Source: Thermoplasmatota archaeon (GTDB lineage: Archaea; Thermoplasmatota; Thermoplasmata; RBG-16-68-12; JAJISG01). From it: a stretch of DNA of 21,071 bases. How positions within the stretch are numbered: the first letter of the stretch is position 1; each line of letters starts with the position of its first letter. The position numbers were made by a program, and so were the translations under genes. The notes below the pieces were generated by a model that saw nothing but the letters and a program-made list of their open reading frames with translations, ran no database searches and was not told the DNA's origin. Positions 14,105 to 21,071 of the stretch are shown here, one piece after another. Location: the NCBI GenBank assembly GCA_022848835.1, contig JAJISG010000088.1, positions 1 to 21,071 of the forward strand, given 5' to 3'.

Positions 14105-17100
14105 TGTTCCTAAAGGAGATAGAGTTGGAGAACTTCAAATCCTTCGGGAGACGCCTTCGCCTCCCCCTCCTCCAGGGTTATACGGCCGTGACGGGACCCA
14201 ACGGAACCGGCAAGAGCAACCTTAGCGACGCCGTACTCTTCGTCCTCGGGCCGAAAAGCTCCCGGGTAATAAGGGCGGGAAGGCTGACGGATCTCGTCTA
14301 CAACGGTGGGAGGAAGGGGAAGCCCGCCAAATACTGCCGCGTCTCCCTGGTCTTCGACAATAGTGACAGGATCATCCCCCTCGACAATGACGATGTGAAG
14401 CTAACCCGCTACGTGGGTCTTTCGACCAGTGTGGAGGGGGGCTACAACTCCTACTTCTACATCAACGGTAGGAAGGCCACCCTTGCGGCCTTCGACACAT
14501 TACTTGCCCACGCAAAGATATCGGCCGAGGGATACAACATCGTGCAGCAGGGCGATGTCGGCAGGATAGTGGAAATGAGCCCTGTGGAACGTAGAGGGGT
14601 TCTGGAGGAGATAGCTGGCATCTCCAAGTTTGACCAGGATATCAGGAGAGCTGAGGAGCAGAAGCGCGCTGTGGAGGAGAACCTGGGGAGGATAGAGATC
14701 ATACTGGAGGAGATCGGAAGGCAGTTGCGACAGCTGGAGAGGGATCGACAGGCAGCCCTACGCTACAGAGAGCTGAAGGAGGAGCTGGAGAGGGCTCGGT
14801 CCCAGCAGGCTCGGAAGGAAGTGCATGTCCTGCAGCAGCAGTTGACCTCCACACAGAGACAGGTGGGAAAGTACCAGGCGGAGAGAGTGAAGCTTCGGGA
14901 AGAGCGCGCCAGATTAAAGCACGCCCTAGGGGAGGCTGAGGAGGGGCTGCAACAGCTGGAAGACGAAGTCGTTCAGATAGGTGGGGAGGAGTTCAAAGAA
15001 CTCAAGGAGAAGTTGGACGCTCTTCGAATAGAGAGGGCGAGGGCTCAGGACGGCATCGAGAGGGAGGGAGACGAGGCGAAGGAGCTTCGGGTCGAGGCCC
15101 TGACCGTCAAGAAGGAGCTGAAGAGGATCTCCAATCAGAAGAGGGATCTCAAGGCCGCGCAGCGGGAGGCTCGAAAGACTGCTGAAGAGCTGGAGGCGTC
15201 AATGAGATCCAAAGATGATGAGATCGCGGACCTTGAGAAGAGAGCGTCTCAATCCGATACGAGGATTCTCGAGCTTCAGAAGGCCCTTGTATCCCTGGAT
15301 AGGGAGGTAGAGGCGTCGGAGGAGAAGCAGAAGACCCTCATCTTAGAGCGAGAGAAGCTGAGTCATAGACTAGAGAGTCTGAACGAACAGATCGACCAGA
15401 TAGATGAGGACAGGAAGGGCAGGGAGTTCGAGGTTCAGGACGCTGACTGGCAACTGAAGGATGCCATGTCCAAGTCCAAGACCGCCTCGAAGGAGTTGAG
15501 ACGGTTGAGAAAGAGGTATGCTGAACTGGAGATCGAAGAGAGGGAACTCACGAAGCAATCCTCGGAATTGGATAGCGCCATCAGGAACCTCTCCAGAGAC
15601 TACAGCCAACTGAAAGCCGAGGCCGAGGCCGCGGACAGGGTGATGAGGGGTTACAACAGGGCGGTGGGAGCGATCCTAGAGGCTAGAGATACAGGAGTGC
15701 TGGAGGGGATACGCGGAACTGTAGCAGAACTGGCTCGCGTTGAGCCGGAGCACGAGGTGGCTCTGAATGTGGCCGCGGGAGCCAGGATGCAGGCAATTGT
15801 GGTCGATGATGACGCCGTCGCCTCCTCTGCCATAGAACACCTTAAGTCCAAGAAGCTGGGCAGGGCCATTTTCTTGCCGCTGAACAAGATGCTCCCAGGG
15901 CGGCCCAGGGGCAGAGCTCTTCTTGCGGTGAAAGAGGCAATAGGCTTTGCAATCGATCTGGTCTCCTTCGGGGACGAGTACAGAAACGCGTTCTGGTACG
16001 TGTTCGGCGCCACCGTTGTGGTGAAAAATCTAGCCCATGCGAGGCGGCTCATGGGAGGAGTCAGGCTCGTAACTCTGGACGGCCAGCTAGTAGAGGCGAG
16101 CGGTGCAATGGTCGGGGGGCAGGTCAGCGAGACGTTGCTGCGATTTGGCCAAGTAGCAGAGGGGAGGCTCGTGGATGTGGGGAAGAAACTCAAGAAGGCG
16201 TCTGAGGAGCTCAAGAAGGTCAACGACCGCCTCCGAGGCCTTCGAGACGAGATTGGACAGTTGGAAAGGGAAATAAGGGAGCATCAAGCAGAGGAGGACA
16301 GGAGGCAATCCAAGGGGGAGGCCCTCCGTGGAAGGTTGAAGGAGTTGAAGGAGCGGTTGAGCGGCGCCGTCGATGCACTGCAACAGCTGGAGGAGAGGAA
16401 GGAGGAGGCTCTGAGGGAGCTAGAATCGCTTGAGCCCAGGCTGAAGGAAGTTGAGGGGGGCCTGGAACGGCTGAGACAGAGAAGAGAGGCGAAGAGAGCG
16501 GAAGTGGCCGAGACTACGCCCCAAGGCATTGCTCGGAAGCTGAGGGAGCATCAGTCTGAGAAGCTATCCATGTCGGAGAGTATCAATGATGTGAGGGCTA
16601 GGAGAGAGACCCTGGAGAGCCAGATTGCCCTTCAACGGGAGAGGAGCGGGGAATTGACTGAGAGGTTGGCGCATATCGAGAAGAGGACCTCTCGCGGGGA
16701 GAAGATGAAGAGAGACCTGGCGGAGAGGCTGTCCGAAGTAGAGGAGGAGCTCTTGGGAATGCAGAAGATGGAGGACAGGCTTCTCGCGGAGATGAAGGGT
16801 GTCAGGGAGCGCAGGGACAGGTCCTTCAAAGGCAAGACGAGAATCGAGGCGGGGCTGGAGAAGGTTGGAAGCAAGTTGGATACCACTGAGGACTTTCTCA
16901 TTAGCTTGGAATCCCAAATGGCTTCGCTTAGGGAGAAGCTGACGGAGGCGGAATCCCATGTGCGTGACGCTGATGTGGAAGAAGAACTGCCCTCCCTGGA
17001 GGATATCAGGGCTGCCATCTCCCGCTGTGAGAAGGGGCTCGACTCCATCGGAGCCGTGAACCTACGAGCGCTGGAGGACTACGAGTCTCAGCAGGCTAGG

Positions 17101-17682
17101 CGTGACCAACTTGGGGGGGAGCTCTCACGCCTTAGGAAGGAGAGGAAGAACCTCTTGCGGTTGGTGGGGGAGCTGGAAACTAGGAAGGAGGAGGGGCTCT
17201 TGAGGGTTTTCAGAGCCGTCAGAGATAACTTCACGGAAATCTTCCCTCGGCTGACCGAAGGGGGAGAGGCAATGCTCCTCTTGGAGGATGAGGAGAATCC
17301 TTTTGAAGGAGGTCTGATCATAAAGGCCCGTCCACCGAACAAGCGGTTCTTGCGCCTCGAGGCCCTCTCGGGAGGCGAGAAGAGCCTGGTCTCAATGGCC
17401 TTCATCTTCGCCATTCAGGAATTTGACCCTTCCCCCTTTTACCTTCTCGATGAGGTGGATCAGAACCTGGATGCTGTCAACGCCGAGAGGATGGCGAGAA
17501 TGATCCGAACCAACTCCGCTAGTGCCCAGTTCGTACAAATTTCCCTCAGAAAGGTGAGCCTCAAGGAGGCGGACCACATCATTGGCATCACCATGGGCAA
17601 GAGGGGGATCTCAGAGGTCGTGATGAAGGTCAATTTGGATGACGTTGTGGAAGAGGTTCCAAGAGCGGAGGCGATGACTTGA
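14104..17682 (+). CDS. smc: Chromosome segregation ATPase SMC
   Basis: This is the 1192-residue core of the condensin-like SMC-ScpA-ScpB complex, which loops and compacts DNA. An N-terminal ATPase head carries Walker A GPNGTGKS at 31-38 and VQQGDVGRI (about 147-155). Two long coiled-coil arms (about 170-510 and 680-1010) flank a hinge at about 530-675 containing GAMVGGQ. The C-terminal head has the signature LSGGEKS at 1088-1094 and Walker B FYLLDEVDQNLD at 1112-1123. Length is typical. The gene is followed directly by scpA and scpB, and scpA starts at TTG overlapping the smc TGA. GGGG at 14093-14096 lies seven bases before the ATG. Confidence 0.98.
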   Translation: MFLKEIELENFKSFGRRLRLPLLQGYTAVTGPNGTGKSNLSDAVLFVLGPKSSRVIRAGRLTDLVYNGGRKGKPAKYCRVSLVFDNSDRIIPLDNDDVKLTRYVGLSTSVEGGYNSYFYINGRKATLAAFDTLLAHAKISAEGYNIVQQGDVGRIVEMSPVERRGVLEEIAGISKFDQDIRRAEEQKRAVEENLGRIEIILEEIGRQLRQLERDRQAALRYRELKEELERARSQQARKEVHVLQQQLTSTQRQVGKYQAERVKLREERARLKHALGEAEEGLQQLEDEVVQIGGEEFKELKEKLDALRIERARAQDGIEREGDEAKELRVEALTVKKELKRISNQKRDLKAAQREARKTAEELEASMRSKDDEIADLEKRASQSDTRILELQKALVSLDREVEASEEKQKTLILEREKLSHRLESLNEQIDQIDEDRKGREFEVQDADWQLKDAMSKSKTASKELRRLRKRYAELEIEERELTKQSSELDSAIRNLSRDYSQLKAEAEAADRVMRGYNRAVGAILEARDTGVLEGIRGTVAELARVEPEHEVALNVAAGARMQAIVVDDDAVASSAIEHLKSKKLGRAIFLPLNKMLPGRPRGRALLAVKEAIGFAIDLVSFGDEYRNAFWYVFGATVVVKNLAHARRLMGGVRLVTLDGQLVEASGAMVGGQVSETLLRFGQVAEGRLVDVGKKLKKASEELKKVNDRLRGLRDEIGQLEREIREHQAEEDRRQSKGEALRGRLKELKERLSGAVDALQQLEERKEEALRELESLEPRLKEVEGGLERLRQRREAKRAEVAETTPQGIARKLREHQSEKLSMSESINDVRARRETLESQIALQRERSGELTERLAHIEKRTSRGEKMKRDLAERLSEVEEELLGMQKMEDRLLAEMKGVRERRDRSFKGKTRIEAGLEKVGSKLDTTEDFLISLESQMASLREKLTEAESHVRDADVEEELPSLEDIRAAISRCEKGLDSIGAVNLRALEDYESQQARRDQLGGELSRLRKERKNLLRLVGELETRKEEGLLRVFRAVRDNFTEIFPRLTEGGEAMLLLEDEENPFEGGLIIKARPPNKRFLRLEALSGGEKSLVSMAFIFAIQEFDPSPFYLLDEVDQNLDAVNAERMARMIRTNSASAQFVQISLRKVSLKEADHIIGITMGKRGISEVVMKVNLDDVVEEVPRAEAMT

Positions 17683-18563
17683 AATCGGGATACGAGAAAG
17701 TGCTCAACCATCTCCTCTTTCACAAGGCCTTGGAGGAGGACCGTCCGGAGAAGATCAACCGGTACCTTGCCTTGCTGGAGAGAGTCCAGGAGGGCTTCGA
17801 CTACTCCGGAGGGGACCGCTACGAGAGAGGGGTGGCCGCGGCCTTCCAGCTGGTGGTAGAGCAGTCCTTCGACCCCTGGGATATCGACTTGGCTCGTTTC
17901 TCTCAGGTCTACCTGAAGCGACTAAAACATCTGGGAACGGTAAACTTCACTACTGCCGGGCGACTGATTCTCCTCGCCTGGTCAGTCCTGAACCTCCAAA
18001 CCCAGAGCGTCCTATTCTCGGCAGAGCCTGTAAATCCGCCCGCAGAAGAGTCGTACGATTCCTGGGACATTACCCCGGGGCTCTACAAGGACCCAGAGGA
18101 TGTGGAGTTCACTCACCAGCTGCTGGTAGAAGAGGAGACGCCCCTGCATGAGGCCTTCCTGAGGGATGTCAGGAGACCTGTGACCCTCCTTGACTTCCTT
18201 GACGCCTTCTCCCAGGCCTTCGAGGAGGCTGCCGTTGCCGCGAAGATGCCTAGCCCACGCAAAAAGCCCAGGAGTGACGCCATCCGAGGAAAGGTCCACG
18301 GGGAGGACCTAGAGGAGGATATTCAGCATTCCTGGAGCCTGATACTGGCACTGGGAAAGGAGGTGGTAGGACTGAGCGAACTGTGCAACGGGAACAGGTG
18401 GGACAGGGCTACCCTCTTCCTCTCAATCCTCTTCCTCTCCGATATGGGCTGGCTGGAGATATGGCAGGATGACTTCCCCATGGGGGAAGTGTATCTCCGT
18501 CCCCTGAGGGAATCCCAAATCGTGGAGGTTTTGACGCAGCCACGGGAAGCTCAGGTGGCGTAG
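17679..18563 (+). CDS. scpA: Segregation and condensation protein ScpA (kleisin)
   Basis: The 294-residue kleisin bridges the SMC heads. The N-terminal SMC-binding half shows VEQSFDPWDIDLARFSQVYLKRL, the archaeal ScpA pattern. An acidic and proline-rich linker follows (about 110-210), then a C-terminal winged helix (about 215-285) with LSELCNGNRWDRATLFLSILFLSDMGWLEI that docks on the SMC head. The start is a TTG at 17679 overlapping the smc TGA, with GGAGG at 17667-17671 seven bases upstream. The TTGA junction predicts coupled translation, which would set a fixed ratio of SMC to kleisin. Confidence 0.94.
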   Translation: MKSGYEKVLNHLLFHKALEEDRPEKINRYLALLERVQEGFDYSGGDRYERGVAAAFQLVVEQSFDPWDIDLARFSQVYLKRLKHLGTVNFTTAGRLILLAWSVLNLQTQSVLFSAEPVNPPAEESYDSWDITPGLYKDPEDVEFTHQLLVEEETPLHEAFLRDVRRPVTLLDFLDAFSQAFEEAAVAAKMPSPRKKPRSDAIRGKVHGEDLEEDIQHSWSLILALGKEVVGLSELCNGNRWDRATLFLSILFLSDMGWLEIWQDDFPMGEVYLRPLRESQIVEVLTQPREAQVA

Positions 18564-19091
18564 GTGGGCAAGAAGTCGCTCCTGGAGGCGGTTCTCTTCC
18601 TGTCCGGGAAGGCAATGACGGAGAGGCAGCTGTCTGAGGCTACAGGCATAAGCACGACTGGGATCAAAAGACTCCTCACGATTCTCAACGGAGAGTACGA
18701 AGAGAGAGGCAGTGCGTTGAGGGTCGCTCGGAGAGGTAGACGATGGGTGATGCAGGTGAGGGAGGAGTATATGGAGAAAGCTGCCCACATGGCTCCCACT
18801 ACGCTGCCACCAGCTGTCCTGAAGAGTGCAAGTCTGATTGCCTACTATCAGCCAGTCAAGCAGAGCCATCTAGTGCGCATTCTCGGGACCAAAGCCTACG
18901 ACCACATCAGGAGACTTCGAGAGGGGGGTTTGATCGCCGCCAGGCCCTCCGGACGCACGCTCCTCCTTTCCACAACCTCCAAGTTCCTCGAATTCTTCGG
19001 GCTTGAAGCGCGGAGTCGCGAAGACCTGAGAAGGCTGATGGCAGAGCGCATCGGAGCCAGGGGTGAGGGTGACTCGACCTCCTCTGGTTGA
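18564..19091 (+). CDS. scpB: Segregation and condensation protein ScpB
   Basis: The 175-residue protein binds ScpA as a dimer in the condensin complex. It has two winged-helix units, about 1-75 (LLEAVLFLSGKAMTERQLSEATGI) and about 80-160 (VLKSASLIAYYQPVKQSHLVRILGTKAYDHIRRLREGGLI). The second contains the family-typical IAYYQPV. A basic, serine-rich tail ends the protein. GTG 18564 follows the scpA stop without a gap, with GGTGG five bases upstream, so smc, scpA and scpB form one compact operon. Length is slightly shorter than many bacterial ScpB. Confidence 0.92.
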   Translation: MGKKSLLEAVLFLSGKAMTERQLSEATGISTTGIKRLLTILNGEYEERGSALRVARRGRRWVMQVREEYMEKAAHMAPTTLPPAVLKSASLIAYYQPVKQSHLVRILGTKAYDHIRRLREGGLIAARPSGRTLLLSTTSKFLEFFGLEARSREDLRRLMAERIGARGEGDSTSSG

Positions 19092-19107
19092 TAATCTCGA
19101 GATAACG

Positions 19108-19115
19108 TATTTATA
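19108..19115 (+). promoter_or_regulatory. TATA box for the repeat-protein gene
   Basis: TATTTATA is one of the clearest TATA boxes here, starting about 16 bases after the scpB stop. It predicts transcription from about 19138 and a leader of about 55 bases that begins with a small hairpin: AGGCC 19137-19141, loop AGA, GGCCT 19145-19149. Confidence 0.55.
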
Positions 19116-19177
19116 GCCTCCGTATCCACTGAAAAGAGGCCAGAGGCCTTCGGTCAGAGGACTGGAAAAGAGTCGCT

Positions 19178-19184
19178 GGGGGAG
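19178..19184 (+). promoter_or_regulatory. Ribosome binding site deciding the repeat-protein start
   Basis: GGGGGAG lies eight bases before GTG 19193. No other in-frame start exists between that GTG and the upstream in-frame stop at 19130-19132, so the site supports GTG initiation. Confidence 0.5.
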
Positions 19185-19192
19185 CCGACACC

Positions 19193-21071
19193 GTGAGCGG
19201 CTATCTTAGGCACATAGAGTTATCTAGACAGCTAGAGGAGAGAGCCAAAGAGGCCTCTCGGACCAGACAGCTTTCTGAGGAGAGGTTGGAGGAGCTAACA
19301 GCGCTCTTCAAGACTGCCAAGAGATCCGACTGCAAGCTGGGGGAGGCTGAGGATCTCCTTGCCCAGGCCAATAGCGCCCTAGCTGCCAAGGACTACAGGC
19401 TCGCCCTGGAGAAGACCAAGGATGGGGAGGATAAGGTCAAGGCTGCCTTTCTCCAGAGAGTCCAATCCATCCTAGGCTCGGCCGAGCCAATGCTAGACCT
19501 CTTGAGACGAACTGGCGAAGACGTTTCCGAGTACGAGGTCCTCATCGGCACCGCCAAGGAGGCGCTTGACAAGGGGAACTTCGAGGAAGCTGTGGAAACC
19601 GCTAAGAGGGGATGGACGAAGGGAGAGAAGACGCTCCACAAGTACCTTTCCAAGTCCTTTTCATCAGCCCAGGCCTTCATCCTGGCCGCCAAGGCCATGG
19701 ACAAGGATACCGCCATCGCCGAGGACCTTCTCTCGAAGGCAAGAGCGGCCTTGGAGGCGAGCGACTACCAGGACGCCCTCTCCCAAACAGAGGAGGCCTT
19801 GGACCTCCTGGGTAGGGAGCTCGACTTTGAGCTGGTGGAGGAGAGAAAAGCTCTCGACAAGCTCATGGAGACGGGGAAGGCCTTGGAAGCGGATCTCTCC
19901 AAGGCGAAGAGCTATCTTGCCAAGTTTGATGGACAGCTTGAGAATTCTAACTACGAGAAGGCGTTCAACTTCCTCAAACAGGCGAAGATCGAGGCAGAGA
20001 GGCAGCTCAAGAAGACCATTGAGGCAGGAGGGGTTAGCCTTGAGGCTCCCATTGACGAGGCAAGGAAACTTGGCGCAGATACATCGACTGCTGAGGGACT
20101 ATCCGAGGAGGTCAGGAGGGCGGCTGATGAGGGCGACTACGGCATCGCCTCTCGGCTGATTGAGAAAGGGCTCCAGGAGTTGGAAAACGCCAAGTTTCAG
20201 AGGGTCCTTCAGACCATTTCCCTCTCCAGACCGAAGTTCCTTCAGGCCCGGAAGATAGGAGCTGAAGCGAAGAGCGCGATTGACATATTTAACAAGGCAA
20301 GGCAGGCTCTCCAAGAGGGTGATTTCAAGGACGCCCTCTACTCTGCGGAGAAAGGGAACGAGGTACTTGATCAGCTAATTCAGGAGTTTGAATCCCATCG
20401 GAAGAAGATGAAAACCCTGGCCGAGGAGGTCAGGTTCTTCTCTGAGGGAGGACTCAAGCTGTCTGAGGTCGAAGGTCTCCTACGAACTGCGGAGGAGGAG
20501 CTGTCCCAGGGTAACCTAGGGTCATTGTCCTCCTTGATACAGAGAATCGAGAAGGACCTGAAGGGTGCCAGGTCTGAGAGAGGAGGAGAGCTGCTGAAGG
20601 AGTCCCAGTTCCTGCTCACCTTTGCGGAGAAGGCAGGACTCAACGTCGCAGCCGAGCGCGGGAGCCAAGGCGAGCTTTCCCAGGCCCTTAAGGCTGGAGA
20701 AGCAGGCGAGGCCCTACAGGGTTCAATGAGCCTCAAGACCGGTCTAGAAGAGAGGATATCCTCGCATCTTCGAGCCAGAATCGACGAAATCCAGAAAGTA
20801 CTTCCTGGGGAAGACATGGGGGAGGTCCACGAAGTTATCCTGAAGGCTACGACCGCCCTGGACGTCAAGGACTTTGAGACGTCGCTCAGGATGCTGGAGG
20901 AGGTCGATGTCAAGGCTGAGAATATCGCCAGAGAGCGATCTTCCACCATCCTGGAAGCCCTTCGGGCGGCCCAGGAGCTGTCGACCGACCACGGCCTGGA
21001 GACATATGGCCTTAGGGAAGCCCATCTGGCCGCGAAAAGGGCCTTCGACGATGGCAATTTCCAGGACGTAT
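19193..21071 (+). CDS. Large helical repeat protein of 62-residue units, cut by the right edge
   Basis: An open frame starts at GTG 19193 and runs off the right edge (626 codons visible). The protein is almost entirely charged alpha-helix, with no signal peptide or membrane segment. It is built of a repeated unit whose clearest part reads like ALxxGDYxxAL: KDYRLAL, GNFEEAV, SDYQDAL, SNYEKAF, GDYGIAS, GDFKDAL and so on. The conserved Asp/Asn falls at residues 67, 129, 191, 253, 315 and 377 (exact 62-residue steps), then 441, 503, 560 and 622. Each unit may hold two or three helices, TPR- or spectrin-like. I do not recognise the family and no enzymatic motif is visible. It follows smc-scpA-scpB but has its own TATA box and leader, so a role with condensin is context-based inference only. 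The C terminus is not visible. Confidence 0.8.
   Translation, partial: MSGYLRHIELSRQLEERAKEASRTRQLSEERLEELTALFKTAKRSDCKLGEAEDLLAQANSALAAKDYRLALEKTKDGEDKVKAAFLQRVQSILGSAEPMLDLLRRTGEDVSEYEVLIGTAKEALDKGNFEEAVETAKRGWTKGEKTLHKYLSKSFSSAQAFILAAKAMDKDTAIAEDLLSKARAALEASDYQDALSQTEEALDLLGRELDFELVEERKALDKLMETGKALEADLSKAKSYLAKFDGQLENSNYEKAFNFLKQAKIEAERQLKKTIEAGGVSLEAPIDEARKLGADTSTAEGLSEEVRRAADEGDYGIASRLIEKGLQELENAKFQRVLQTISLSRPKFLQARKIGAEAKSAIDIFNKARQALQEGDFKDALYSAEKGNEVLDQLIQEFESHRKKMKTLAEEVRFFSEGGLKLSEVEGLLRTAEEELSQGNLGSLSSLIQRIEKDLKGARSERGGELLKESQFLLTFAEKAGLNVAAERGSQGELSQALKAGEAGEALQGSMSLKTGLEERISSHLRARIDEIQKVLPGEDMGEVHEVILKATTALDVKDFETSLRMLEEVDVKAENIARERSSTILEALRAAQELSTDHGLETYGLREAHLAAKRAFDDGNFQDV
19364..21071 (+). 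repeat. Tandem protein-level repeat, period 186 bases, at least ten units
   Basis: The anchor codon (Asp/Asn, in one copy Glu) of each unit lies at 19391, 19577, 19763, 19949, 20135, 20321, 20513, 20699, 20870 and 21056. Spacings are 186 bases five times, then 192, 186, 171 and 186. DNA copies are diverged, so the repeat is old and maintained at the protein level. The array continues past the window edge. Confidence 0.8.

Noticed and set aside
15651..16223. 190-residue minus-strand frame in smc
   Set aside because: It lies within the SMC hinge coding region and its composition is that of an antisense shadow.
19566..20159. 197-residue plus-strand frame inside the repeat gene
   Set aside because: Its arginine- and serine-rich composition comes from reading the acidic helical gene in another frame.
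20380..21057. 225-residue minus-strand frame
   Set aside because: It is the serine-rich shadow of the acidic, repetitive coding strand of the repeat protein.
19364..21071. DNA tandem repeat or CRISPR-like array
   Set aside because: The 186-base period exists at the protein level only; DNA units are diverged and there are no spacers.

Overview
The window is chromosomal archaeal DNA. The evidence is a set of archaea-type information-processing genes: eL20 (LX), prefoldin alpha, FtsY, an archaeal primase small subunit (PriS), an Mtq2/HemK2-type methyltransferase, an HVO_0476-type zinc-finger protein, a PhoU protein fused to an AbrB domain, and an SMC-ScpA-ScpB block. Many genes also have a TATA-like box about 24-29 bases before the start codon, which implies leaderless mRNAs. 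Arginine codons are mostly AGG/AGA. The gene content suits a euryarchaeal or Thermoplasmatota-like lineage; that placement is inferred. I see no mobile elements, CRISPR array, rRNA or tRNA.

Layout: (1) 1-1257, the 5' end of an unrecognised minus-strand gene, divergent from a PhoU/AbrB phosphate regulator. (2) 1315-4011, a small membrane protein convergent with and overlapping prs; then the Mtq2-like methyltransferase, divergent from a rhomboid protease with a C-terminal metal-ribbon-like tail. (3) 4056-7096, an HVO_0476 zinc-finger protein coupled to pcm, an NAD-dependent epimerase, and a TraB/PrgY-family protein lacking the membrane part. (4) 7261-10657, priS, a four-helix membrane protein and a TPR protein with a C-terminal helix-hairpin-helix (HhH) domain, in one run. 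(5) 10689-12290, the classic archaeal cluster rpl20a-pfdA-ftsY. (6) 12277-13799, two family-2 glycosyltransferases on the minus strand. (7) 14104-19091, smc-scpA-scpB, which encodes a complete condensin-type complex. (8) 19193 to the right edge, a long helical protein cut by the window.

The most striking feature is that last gene. It encodes an array of at least ten helical repeats. Anchor motifs sit exactly 62 residues (186 bases) apart over the first five intervals, and close to that spacing afterwards. It lies directly downstream of the condensin operon behind its own TATA box and a leader of about 55 bases. Other points of interest are a possible 15-codon leader ORF that ends on the smc start codon, the TPR-HhH protein next to primase, and three TTGA stop/start junctions, two of which have a well-placed GGAGG.
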